Shown one piece after another: positions 16,847-25,182 of a stretch of 64,000 bases of DNA. The notes beneath the pieces were generated by a model. It saw only the letters and a list, made by a program, of their open reading frames with translations, was not told the DNA's origin and ran no database searches. Origin of the DNA: JAWLHK01 sp041690355 [NCBI: bacterium]. Its GTDB lineage: Bacteria; J088; JAWLBW01. The position numbers and the translations under genes are program-made. Location of the stretch: NCBI GenBank assembly GCA_041690355.1, contig JAWLHK010000011.1, positions 77,121 through 141,120 of the forward strand. Direction: 5' to 3'. The number at the start of each line of letters is the position of its first letter. The stretch's first letter is position 1.

Positions 16847-17611
16847 GTGAACAGATTTTTTGTCCGCAACGGGAAACTCCTGCTGGCCGCATGCCTTCTG
16901 GTGGTGCCGGCCTATTCCCGCGCAGAAGAACCCTCCCAACATCAGCTGGTCGACAGCATCATTGCCCTGCGCACCGAGGTCGAAGACCTGGAGGCGCGTC
17001 TGCGCAGCCTGAAGTCCGATCACGGTACGCGCATGTCGGCTCTCGTCCGGGAAGAGGGGCAGCTGGCGGCCGAGCGGGAGCGTCAGCAGCTCCGGCTCAA
17101 AAAGATTGAACAGCAGCTGGCGCGGCAGAAGCAGGCCGCGCAGGAAGAAGGGGTCGAAGGCGAAACGCTGCGCCCGGTCGTCCTGGAGGCGCTCGATGCC
17201 GTTGAAAACTACGTCGAGACCTCCCTCCCCTTCCGCCGCGAAGATCGTCTGGCTTCGGTGCGCACGGTGCGAAGCGAACTTGAATCCGGCGTGCTCGAGC
17301 CCTCGCGGGCGTTGAATGCGCTGTGGTCGTTCGTGGCCGATGAAATCCGCATGACGGGCGAGGCGGGCCTTTTCCGCCAGCCAATCCGCATCGACGACGA
17401 AGATAAACTCGCCGACGTGGCGCGTCTGGGGATGCTCCAGCTCTACTTCCGCACGGATGACGGACGCGTCGGACTCTGGACAGAGGACGGATTCCGCTAT
17501 GTCGAGGGCGAAGACCGGGAGCGCATCCTTGCGTGGATGAGTTCCCTGCGCAAGAACGTGCGCTTCGGATACTTCGAACTTCCCCAACCCGTTCGCACGT
17601 CGGAGAAATGA
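16847..17611 (+). CDS. DUF3450-family periplasmic protein of TonB2-type operon
   Basis: A 254-aa protein. Seen: signal peptide NRFFVRNGKLLLAACLLVVP ending near YSRA, a long coiled coil (about residues 35-110, rich in Glu, Arg, Gln, Leu), then a conserved globular part ending in MLQLYFRTDDGRVGLW. This is the DUF3450 pattern, a family that regularly precedes TtpC/ExbB-type genes. Start GTG 16847 is chosen because GGTGGAG lies 6 bases upstream; a GTG at 16835 is in frame but lies inside that ribosome site. First gene of the operon. Confidence 0.8.
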   Translation: MNRFFVRNGKLLLAACLLVVPAYSRAEEPSQHQLVDSIIALRTEVEDLEARLRSLKSDHGTRMSALVREEGQLAAERERQQLRLKKIEQQLARQKQAAQEEGVEGETLRPVVLEALDAVENYVETSLPFRREDRLASVRTVRSELESGVLEPSRALNALWSFVADEIRMTGEAGLFRQPIRIDDEDKLADVARLGMLQLYFRTDDGRVGLWTEDGFRYVEGEDRERILAWMSSLRKNVRFGYFELPQPVRTSEK

Positions 17612-17613
17612 GT

Positions 17614-19047
17614 ATGCGCACGATTAGAAGTATGTTTCTTTTCGCGATGGGCTCGATGATCCCGGTAGTTCTTCCGGCTGCCGCCGTCCTGCTCGTTCCA
17701 GGCCCGGTCCATGCCGAGCCAACCGCGCCAGCTGAGGCCCCGCGCGAAAAACCCGGCGCTCCGGATGAACTCCGCCTTGCATACCAGAAGGAATACGCTT
17801 TTCTCGCGGCCCAGAAACGCGACCTGGAGCGGCGCATCGCGGACTTCAACAGGGAAGCTGCGAAGACGGTGGCCGAAACCGAAGCGCGCATCGATCGCCT
17901 TCAGGACGAAGTGCTCGACCTGGAACGCAGGGCCGACAATGGGAAGGACGCACTCGCCGAAGCCGAGAAGCGACGCCTGGATACGCAGCGGAACGAGGAC
18001 ATCGTGCGGGCAACGGTACAGCAGGCCGGCGTCACCTTTGAAGAATACCGCCCCGGTTCCCTGACCGACGCTGCATTTCAGGCCCTGCCCCGCGAGGAGC
18101 AGCTCGGCCGGCTCTTCCGGGAAAGCATTGCGCTGCTCGGCGAGCTGTCGACGATCCGCAAGGAACCCGGCGCCTTCTACTCCGCGACGGGCGATCGCCT
18201 CGACGGCACCCTCGTACGCCTGGGGGCCATTGCGAGCTACGGCGTCGCCGAGTCTGCCGCCGGCATTCTTGTTCCCGCAGGCGCCGGCCAGTGGAAGCTC
18301 TGGCCCGACGCCCACCCCGATGCGGCACGCGCGCTCGCCCGGGGAGAAATCCCGCCCGCACTGCCGCTCTTCATCCACGGCAGTCAGAGCGAAGCGGTCG
18401 AGATCAGCGAAGAACGCGGCCTGCTCGAATACCTGAAAGCAGGCGGCCTGGTCGCCTGGTTCATCGTCGGACTGGGGCTCGTGGGCCTTGGCCTCGCCGT
18501 GCTGCGCATCCTCTTTCTCCGGCGGGCCAGCGCGAGCACGGGAGAAATCGTCGAGCAGGTCAGCGAACTGGTTCGCACCCAGCGTCTCGACGAGGCGCTC
18601 GCCGTCTGCAAGCGCAACCCCGGGTCGACCTCGGCCGTCGTCGCCGCGGCCCTGCGCAATCTGCACCGCGACCGCGAATCCCTCGACGATATCGTCAACG
18701 AGGCCATTCTGCACGAGAGCACGCACCTGGAACGCTTCGGCACCATGATTCTCGTCATTGCCGCCGTCGCTCCGCTTCTTGGCCTGCTGGGTACGGTGAC
18801 CGGGATGATCGCCACCTTCGACATTATTACCGAGCATGGCACGGGCGATCCGAAGCTTCTCTCCGGCGGCATTTCGGTCGCCCTGATCACCACCGAGCTC
18901 GGGCTCATCGTCGCCATTCCCTCACTGCTCGTCGGCAACATCCTTTCGGGATGGGCCGACCGCATCAAGGACGACATGGAGAAGGCCGCCCTGCGCGTCT
19001 CGAATACGTACGAGCGCATCCTCGTGGCGGTCAGACAGGCGGCCTGA
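17614..19047 (+). CDS. ttpC: TtpC-like MotA/TolQ/ExbB proton channel with periplasmic extension
   Basis: A 477-aa TonB2-associated channel protein. Seen: signal peptide ending in PVHAEP, a periplasmic coiled coil (about residues 45-125), a globular periplasmic part, then three membrane helices: GGLVAWFIVGLGLVGLGLAV near 275, ILVIAAVAPLLGLLGTVTGM near 377, and ISVALITTELGLIVAIPSLL near 418. The last two carry the ExbB/TolQ signature. TtpC is required with ExbB2, ExbD2 and TonB2 in Vibrio-type systems. Two ATGs (17608, 17614) are possible; 17614 has GGAGAA at the better distance. The first overlaps the DUF3450 stop. Confidence 0.88.
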   Translation: MRTIRSMFLFAMGSMIPVVLPAAAVLLVPGPVHAEPTAPAEAPREKPGAPDELRLAYQKEYAFLAAQKRDLERRIADFNREAAKTVAETEARIDRLQDEVLDLERRADNGKDALAEAEKRRLDTQRNEDIVRATVQQAGVTFEEYRPGSLTDAAFQALPREEQLGRLFRESIALLGELSTIRKEPGAFYSATGDRLDGTLVRLGAIASYGVAESAAGILVPAGAGQWKLWPDAHPDAARALARGEIPPALPLFIHGSQSEAVEISEERGLLEYLKAGGLVAWFIVGLGLVGLGLAVLRILFLRRASASTGEIVEQVSELVRTQRLDEALAVCKRNPGSTSAVVAAALRNLHRDRESLDDIVNEAILHESTHLERFGTMILVIAAVAPLLGLLGTVTGMIATFDIITEHGTGDPKLLSGGISVALITTELGLIVAIPSLLVGNILSGWADRIKDDMEKAALRVSNTYERILVAVRQAA

Positions 19048-19679
19048 TGCTGAACCGCGCCCTGGAGAATCTGGCCTTCTATCTGGATGCGGGCGGCTAC
19101 GTCATGCTGCCGCTGCTGCTGTCGAGCCTGCTCATCTGGTACGGAATCGGCTACCGGTGGTCGGTGCTCTACCGGCCGAACGCCCGCAGCGTGCGGCGCC
19201 TGCTGCAGAAGCATGCGGGAGGCCATACGAAAGTTTCGGAAGGAATCGTGGAGCAGGCGGTCGTAAAAGGCCTCGCCGTCGCGCGGGAGAACCTTCCCCA
19301 TCTCCGCCGCCATCTCGATGCGGCCTTCGGCGAGGATGAGAAGGACCTGCAGCGGTTCGGTCGCACCGTGCAGTCGCTCATCGCCGCCGCTCCAATTCTT
19401 GGGCTGCTCGGCACGGTCGACGGCATGATTGCCACTTTCACCGCCCTCGGCGAGATGCAGCTCTTCAACCAGTCGGGCGGCATCGCCGGCGGCATTTCGC
19501 AGGCGCTGTTCACGACCCAGCTCGGGCTGGCCGTCGCCATCCCCGGGCTCGTCGTCAACGGCTTTCTCGAGCGCCGCGTCCAGGAGCGGCTGGTCGAACT
19601 CACGCAGCTCAAAGACATGCTCTGCGTGCAGGCCGACGAGCTGGCAACCGATACCCTTTCGGCCGGAGAAACGGCATGA
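19047..19679 (+). CDS. exbB: ExbB2-type TonB-system proton channel subunit
   Basis: A 210-aa MotA/TolQ/ExbB protein. Seen: helix 1 GGYVMLPLLLSSLLIWYGIG, helix 2 LIAAAPILGLLGTVDGMIAT, helix 3 ISQALFTTQLGLAVAIPGLV. It lacks the periplasmic extension of the preceding TtpC-like protein. In the inner membrane it forms the proton channel with ExbD. Start ATG 19047 shares one base with the stop TGA of ttpC. Confidence 0.9.
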   Translation: MLNRALENLAFYLDAGGYVMLPLLLSSLLIWYGIGYRWSVLYRPNARSVRRLLQKHAGGHTKVSEGIVEQAVVKGLAVARENLPHLRRHLDAAFGEDEKDLQRFGRTVQSLIAAAPILGLLGTVDGMIATFTALGEMQLFNQSGGIAGGISQALFTTQLGLAVAIPGLVVNGFLERRVQERLVELTQLKDMLCVQADELATDTLSAGETA

Positions 19680-20089
19680 GCGTCCGCAGACGAGCCCGCA
19701 GCGACACCACGCAGAGCATCGACATTTCGTCGCTCATCGACATGGTGTTCATCCTGCTCATTTTCTTCATGGTCAGCACCACGTTCGTCAAGGACATGGA
19801 TCTGGACATCGATCGGCCCAGCGCGCAGAGCGCGTCTCTCGCGGCACCCGATGCCATCCGCCTGTATATCGACCGCAACGGCGCAACCTACCTCGACGGC
19901 GAGCCGATCCGCATGTGGATGATCCAGAGCCGGCTGCGCACGCTTCTGCAGACTTCGCGCTCCAAAGCCGTTCTTCTCGTCACCGACGACTCGGTGCCCG
20001 CAGGCAAGCTGGTCGAGGTGGTCGATCAGGCGCGGCTTGCCGGAGCTGAGGTCGGCGTCTCGACGGAGCAGGAGGCCGGCGGACTGTGA
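19676..20089 (+). CDS. exbD: ExbD/TolR-type subunit
   Basis: A 137-aa protein with one membrane helix. Seen: IDISSLIDMVFILLIFFMVS, with the membrane Asp (SSLID) that in ExbD carries the proton, followed by a periplasmic beta/alpha domain (AIRLYIDRNGATYLDGEPI). Start overlaps the exbB stop by 4 bp (ATGA). Confidence 0.92.
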   Translation: MSVRRRARSDTTQSIDISSLIDMVFILLIFFMVSTTFVKDMDLDIDRPSAQSASLAAPDAIRLYIDRNGATYLDGEPIRMWMIQSRLRTLLQTSRSKAVLLVTDDSVPAGKLVEVVDQARLAGAEVGVSTEQEAGGL

Positions 20090-20718
20090 CGCTCGAACTG
20101 CGCCATCGCCTTGCCGGCGCAGCAGCCTCGCTCGGCGGCACCGGTCTCGTCTTCTTTCTCGTGCTCGGCATGAACGAGCTCGAACGAAGCAACCGGTACG
20201 ACGACCGCCCCGTGACGGCGGCCTTCGACGTGGCGCCGCCGCCTCCCGAACCGCCGGCTGCGGCGGAACCGGAACCGCTGCCCGAACCCGAGCCGCTCGA
20301 GCCGCCCGCCCCCCCGCCGCTTGCCGATCTGGCCTCCGACAACGGCAGCATCGACATCCCGGTTCCCGGTTTTGACGACCGCGAGCTCGATCGCGCCGCG
20401 GGCGGGGCTGACGCCGATCGCGACATGGTCATGACCGACGATACGGTCGACAGGCCGCCGAAAGCCGCGCGGCAGGTTGCCATGGCCTATCCCGCCGACG
20501 CCAAACGCAAAGGAATCGAAGGGCACGTCATCCTGAGTATCCTCATCGACGAAGAAGGCCGGGTCCGGCAGGCGCGCGTCCTCGAGTCGACCCCGCCGGG
20601 GGTCTTCGATGATGCAGCCTTGAGCGCGGTCCGGCAATGGGAATTTGAACCGGCCGGCTACCAGGGCAAAAACGTCCGCGTCTGGGCCCGTCAGACGTTC
20701 CGCTTCGCCTTGGACTGA
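20086..20718 (+). CDS. tonB: TonB energy transducer
   Basis: A 210-aa TonB-family protein that spans the periplasm to energise outer-membrane receptors. Seen: one N-terminal helix (GGTGLVFFLVLGM), a Pro/Glu-rich linker (PPPPEPPAAAEPEPLPEPEP), and a C-terminal TonB domain (KGIEGHVILSILIDEEGRV, then AVRQWEFEPA). Length is typical of TonB2 (about 205 aa). GTG start at 20086 overlaps the exbD stop (GTGA). Confidence 0.9.
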   Translation: MTLELRHRLAGAAASLGGTGLVFFLVLGMNELERSNRYDDRPVTAAFDVAPPPPEPPAAAEPEPLPEPEPLEPPAPPPLADLASDNGSIDIPVPGFDDRELDRAAGGADADRDMVMTDDTVDRPPKAARQVAMAYPADAKRKGIEGHVILSILIDEEGRVRQARVLESTPPGVFDDAALSAVRQWEFEPAGYQGKNVRVWARQTFRFALD

Positions 20719-20746
20719 GCTTTAGAACTGAACGGCTGTATCAACG

Positions 20747-21955
20747 ATGCGATTCTTCAAACGCCCGGCGCTTCTTCTCATCGGCCTGGTTTTGTGCGCG
20801 CCCGCACGTCCCGCCCAGGCCGCACGCGACGAGGTGAACTACCTGGAGCAGGCTGCACGACTGACCGCCGACGGAAACTACGACAGAGCCGAAGCCGCGC
20901 TGCGCAACGTGAACCGCGAGGCTGAGGATTTCGACCCGGCGCGGTACGACACGCTTGCCGGGTTGATCGCCCTGCGCAAAGGGGATCCCCGGAGCGCCCT
21001 TCCCGCGCTCGAACGCGCCTGCGATGAATACGACAGGAGGCTCTCGACGCCGAAGCTTTCCGCAACTGCGCAGGCCGAATTGCGCACCGCCAATGAGCGC
21101 GTGCACCTCTATCTCGGCCAGGCCCACATGCAGACGGGCGAATTCGGCCGGGCGCTGACTTCCCTGGACGCCGCCGGTTCGGTGGGTGACGGCATCCCCA
21201 TGGTTCATGCCCTGCGCGCCCAGGCCCACTGGGAGCTGAAAGAGTGGAATGCCGCTTTCACGGCCCTCGATCGCGGAGCCGGACGCTTTCCGGGAGATCA
21301 CTCATTTCTGCGCCGGAAGATCTTCTATCTGATCCAGCTGGGATTTCATCAGCGCGCGGTTGAGCTTGGAACGGAGTATCTGCGGATCGCCAATCCGCAG
21401 GCGGCCGATTACCTGGCCCTCGGCAGCGCATTGCGCCGGAGCGGCCAGCCCGCACGCGCGTTGGCAATCCTCGAGCATGCGCGGATGTTGTATCCGGAAG
21501 ACCGTAATCTGGCCGTCGAACTGGCGAATGCCTGGATTGATCAGGGGAGCGTCGGCGCCGCGGCCGATATCCTGGCCGAAGCAGCGATACGGCATCCCGA
21601 TGTGCTGGTCGAGGCCGCCGAGCTCCAGCGCCGGGCCGGACGGTTTCACCGGGCGTTGCTCTTGAACTCCGCCGTCCCCGACCAGGCAAAAAAGTTCCGC
21701 CAGCGTCTCGCGATTTACGTTTCGATGGAGCGCTGGGAGATGGCGGCAAGCATGGGTGACGCCCTGAAACGCACCGCGCTGCTCTCGGTCGACGACATCC
21801 GTTACGCCTATGCCTACGCGCTCTTCAAGACGGGCGCACTCGATGAGGCGGAGCTGATGCTCGGGGGCATTTCGGACGGCGAACTGTTCCGCAAAGCGGC
21901 CGCGCTGCGCTCGACCATGCAATCGTGCCGCAGCGAGCGCTGGAGATGTCTGTAG
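20747..21955 (+). CDS. periplasmic TPR protein of TonB operon
   Basis: A 402-aa protein. Seen: signal peptide RFFKRPALLLIGLVLCAPA ending in AQA near residue 25, then repeated helical pairs with TPR spacing (YDRAEAALRNV, GDPRSALPALERA, GEFGRALTSLDAAG, GQPARALAILEHARMLYPED). A TPR protein is the usual last gene of TtpC-type TonB operons and has been linked to complex assembly. It lies 28 bp after tonB and 18 bp before the receptor. Confidence 0.82.
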   Translation: MRFFKRPALLLIGLVLCAPARPAQAARDEVNYLEQAARLTADGNYDRAEAALRNVNREAEDFDPARYDTLAGLIALRKGDPRSALPALERACDEYDRRLSTPKLSATAQAELRTANERVHLYLGQAHMQTGEFGRALTSLDAAGSVGDGIPMVHALRAQAHWELKEWNAAFTALDRGAGRFPGDHSFLRRKIFYLIQLGFHQRAVELGTEYLRIANPQAADYLALGSALRRSGQPARALAILEHARMLYPEDRNLAVELANAWIDQGSVGAAADILAEAAIRHPDVLVEAAELQRRAGRFHRALLLNSAVPDQAKKFRQRLAIYVSMERWEMAASMGDALKRTALLSVDDIRYAYAYALFKTGALDEAELMLGGISDGELFRKAAALRSTMQSCRSERWRCL

Positions 21956-21973
21956 TACCCGGATTTTACACTC

Positions 21974-24900
21974 ATGATTTTCCGCACCCGTTTTGCTGTA
22001 TTTTTTCTCTGCCTCTTCTTCGCCGGGCGCGCCGCTGCCGATATGCCGTCCGGAAATGACAAGGGCGAAGACAGCCGCACCCATCTCCTGCTGATCGTGT
22101 TCGAGAACGGCGCGCCGGCCCCCGGAGTCGACTTGGTCGTCGACGACACCGCCATCGCCGCAACCGGAAGCGATGGCGCCATCGAGGCCCTCATCCCCGG
22201 CGGACGTCAGAGGCTCTCGCTCGTGCGCGACGGTCAGGTTCTCGGCCGGCTGGAACTGGTTACCGAAAGCCCCGTCGTGCAGATTCTGGCCACAGTCCCA
22301 GGGCCAGGGCAGGCCATGGTTTTCGACGTCGAGGGGGGGGGCGCCGGAGCCGCGGCCGCACCCGCCCCGGCTACCGCCGCCGTCTCCGGCATCGTTGCCG
22401 GAAAGGTCGTCTCTGCGGAATCGAACCAACCAGTACGCGGCGCGCAGCTCTACTTCTCTGGTCTTACCCTGCGCAGCACGACGGATGCTGACGGCGTTTA
22501 TCAAGTCGAGATCCCGGCCGGCACGTACCAGCTTTCGGTGGTGCACCCCGATTTTGCAACGCAGACGCTCGACGGCATCGCGGTTTCGGAAAAAGGAGAG
22601 GCGGTGCACGACATTGCGCTCAGCCCCGCCGGTGTTCTCCTCTCCGACTACGTAATCACGGCGCCGCATATCGAGGGCAGCGTTGCATCGATGATTGAGG
22701 AACAACGCGAAAGCTCGGGGGTCACCGAAGTTCTCGGCGCCGAACAGATGGCGCGTTCGGGCGACTCCAGCGCGGCCGACGCGCTGAAACGGGTGACGGG
22801 GCTCCTCATCGAAGACGGCAAGTACGTGGTCATCCGCGGCCAGCCGTCGCGCTATACGCAGACATTGTGGAATGGTTCGCCCCTGCCGAGCCCGGACCCG
22901 ATTCGCCGGATTGTTCCGCTCGACCTTTTCCCCACCGGCGTTCTCGCGAGCATTGAGGTCGAGAAGAGCTATGATGCTGAAGCGCCCGGCTCCTTCGGCG
23001 GCGGTCTGATCCGCCTCGAAACCGTGGGCGTCCCGGACGACGATTTTCTGGCTGTTTCCGGCAAGGTCGGGGGCAACAGCATCACCACGTGGAAGCCCGG
23101 GCTCGACTACGAAGGGGGCAGTACTGACATTCTCGGATACGACGACGGCACGCGCGCCCTGCCCCCCGGGCTCGACCCCGATGCCTCCCGGAAACAAGTC
23201 GAGGAGGCGGCCGGCGGCTTCAGCGATATCTGGGGGGTCGGTGAGAACACCCCCGGGGTCGATACGGGACTCGGTTTGTCCCTTGGGAAACGGGTGCGGC
23301 TTCTCGGCGGCAACTGGGGGCTTCTGGCGGCGGGCAGCTGGGACCGTTCCTTCACCCGGACCGAAGAAATCCAGCGCGACTACGCGCTCGGCGGCGAGGG
23401 TGCGCTCGTGCTCCGCAACGATCAGGTACGCACCCGCAGCGACATGGACGTCGACACCGGCGGCCTTCTGGTCGGTGCGGCAGAATGGGAACGACATAAG
23501 TTCCGCAGCAATACCTTCTTCATCCGCAAGTCGACGAAGCGGAGCGAACTGCGCGAAGGGACCCGGGTCGTCAGCGACGATCTCTACATCAACGACTACA
23601 CCCTCGAGTGGACCGAGCGCAGCCTCTTCGCCGAGCAGTTGACGGGCGAGCACGACTTCGGCCCCTTCATGCTGGCCTGGCGCGGCATGACGGCGCAGAG
23701 CTCCAGCGATTCCCCCGATCAGCGCCGGTACATCTATCGTCGAAACAGCGAAGGCGATTTCCTCTTCTTCAACCAGGCCAAGGCGATTCGCAAGTATGTC
23801 TCGAGCCGCGATGACATCCTCAGCTTTGATGCCGACCTGCGCGTCCCCGTTCTGGAGCGGCCCCGGTGGAAGGCGGAGGCCTTCGGCGGCGTATCGCTCT
23901 ATTCGCAGGACCGGGAATCGAACACGCGCCGCTTCAGTTTCGAAACGAAGGGCGAACCCGACCTGGCCCAGGCTCCGGACGACCTTCTCGATCCGTCCAC
24001 GCTCGGTGAAACGCTCGTCGTGAAGGATCAGACGCAGACCAACGACAACTACCTTGGCGATGCCAGCGTCCGCGGATTCTACCTCAAGGGAGACGTAGAC
24101 TGGGCCGAGCAGGTTCGACTCACGTTCGGCGCGCGGCAGGAATCGGCCGATTTCCGGGTGCGCACCTTCGTCGCGGGCGGCCGCAAGGGGGGCAAGGAGG
24201 TCGAGGGCGGATTCGAGGACAGCGATGTGCTGCCCTTTGCCGCGGTAACCTGGCGGTTCCTCGACAGCATGCAGCTCCGGGCCTCCGGCGCGCGCACCCT
24301 TTCGCGCCCAATCCTGAACGAGCTGTCGCCGGCGCGGTACTTCGATCCCGATTCGGGCGACGAGTATCTGGGCAACCCCGAGCTGCGTCCGGCCGTCATC
24401 GACGGGTACGACATGCGCTGGGAGTGGTACCCCTCGAACCGGGAATCGATATCGGCGGGCCTTTTCCGCAAGGACTATACGGACCCCATCGAGCAGACGT
24501 TCGTCGGCGTGGGCGGCTCGACCTTTCTGCGCCAGGTGCAGAACGCCGCCGGCGCCTACGTCAACGGACTCGAGCTGGCGGTGCGCGCCGATCTTGCCCG
24601 CCTGACGTCGCCCTTCGGTCTTTCGGAAGGGTGGGCGAAGCGCGTTTATCTGGCCGCCAACGCCGCGTTCGTCAAGTCCGAGGTTGAGCTGGCGAACCAG
24701 AACCTGGCGACGAGTGCCCGGCGCCCTCTCCAGGGGCAGGCCGACACGATGTACAACTTTCAGCTCGGGTACGACGGCGAGCGCCACGATGCCGATCTCT
24801 CGTGGAACCGGGTAGGCGAGCGCCTGTATCTGGCCGGCGTCCAAGGGCAGCCCGATGTCTATCAGACACCGGCTTCGCAGCTCGACTTCACCTATGCCTT

Positions 24901-25042
24901 CGCGCTGAGCCCCGACATCGGGCTCAAGGCCAAGGCGGGAAACCTGCTCGACCCCGAGCTTGTTTTTACCCAGGGCGGAGAAATCTTCCGCAGCTACCGC
25001 AAGGGGCGCGATTTCAGCCTCTCGATCGGGTACCGGCTCTGA
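21974..25042 (+). CDS. TonB-dependent outer-membrane receptor
   Basis: A 1022-aa receptor. Seen: signal peptide (RTRFAVFFLCLFFAGRAAA), an extra N-terminal beta domain (about 30-130), a carboxypeptidase-regulatory-like domain at about 135-215 (GKVVSAESNQPVRGAQLYFS, then GTYQLSVVHPDF), a plug (VTEVLGAEQMARSGDSSAAD, then VIRGQPSRYTQTLWNG), and a beta barrel to the C-terminal FSLSIGYRL with terminal aromatic-X-Leu pattern. The N-terminal regulatory domain is common in receptors for carbohydrates or peptides, but the ligand cannot be read. It follows the TonB operon directly on the same strand, so it is very likely its client. Confidence 0.93.
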   Translation: MIFRTRFAVFFLCLFFAGRAAADMPSGNDKGEDSRTHLLLIVFENGAPAPGVDLVVDDTAIAATGSDGAIEALIPGGRQRLSLVRDGQVLGRLELVTESPVVQILATVPGPGQAMVFDVEGGGAGAAAAPAPATAAVSGIVAGKVVSAESNQPVRGAQLYFSGLTLRSTTDADGVYQVEIPAGTYQLSVVHPDFATQTLDGIAVSEKGEAVHDIALSPAGVLLSDYVITAPHIEGSVASMIEEQRESSGVTEVLGAEQMARSGDSSAADALKRVTGLLIEDGKYVVIRGQPSRYTQTLWNGSPLPSPDPIRRIVPLDLFPTGVLASIEVEKSYDAEAPGSFGGGLIRLETVGVPDDDFLAVSGKVGGNSITTWKPGLDYEGGSTDILGYDDGTRALPPGLDPDASRKQVEEAAGGFSDIWGVGENTPGVDTGLGLSLGKRVRLLGGNWGLLAAGSWDRSFTRTEEIQRDYALGGEGALVLRNDQVRTRSDMDVDTGGLLVGAAEWERHKFRSNTFFIRKSTKRSELREGTRVVSDDLYINDYTLEWTERSLFAEQLTGEHDFGPFMLAWRGMTAQSSSDSPDQRRYIYRRNSEGDFLFFNQAKAIRKYVSSRDDILSFDADLRVPVLERPRWKAEAFGGVSLYSQDRESNTRRFSFETKGEPDLAQAPDDLLDPSTLGETLVVKDQTQTNDNYLGDASVRGFYLKGDVDWAEQVRLTFGARQESADFRVRTFVAGGRKGGKEVEGGFEDSDVLPFAAVTWRFLDSMQLRASGARTLSRPILNELSPARYFDPDSGDEYLGNPELRPAVIDGYDMRWEWYPSNRESISAGLFRKDYTDPIEQTFVGVGGSTFLRQVQNAAGAYVNGLELAVRADLARLTSPFGLSEGWAKRVYLAANAAFVKSEVELANQNLATSARRPLQGQADTMYNFQLGYDGERHDADLSWNRVGERLYLAGVQGQPDVYQTPASQLDFTYAFALSPDIGLKAKAGNLLDPELVFTQGGEIFRSYRKGRDFSLSIGYRL

Positions 25043-25182
25043 AATCGCCTGACGAGGCGGCCGAAAAGCGATTACCGTCCGGCAACCTGCCGGTAACGGA
25101 CTCGAAATATGCGCCGCTTATTCTAATCGATATCAACCTGAGTTTTCTTTCATCGTCCACCAACCTCGAAAGGTGTTCCAAC

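Noticed and set aside
21302-24844. 1180-codon open frame on the minus strand opposite the TonB-dependent receptor
   Set aside because: GC-rich codon use keeps the antisense frame open. The composition (long Arg/Gly/Ala/Val runs, no domain) is that of a shadow, and the plus-strand receptor is fully convincing.
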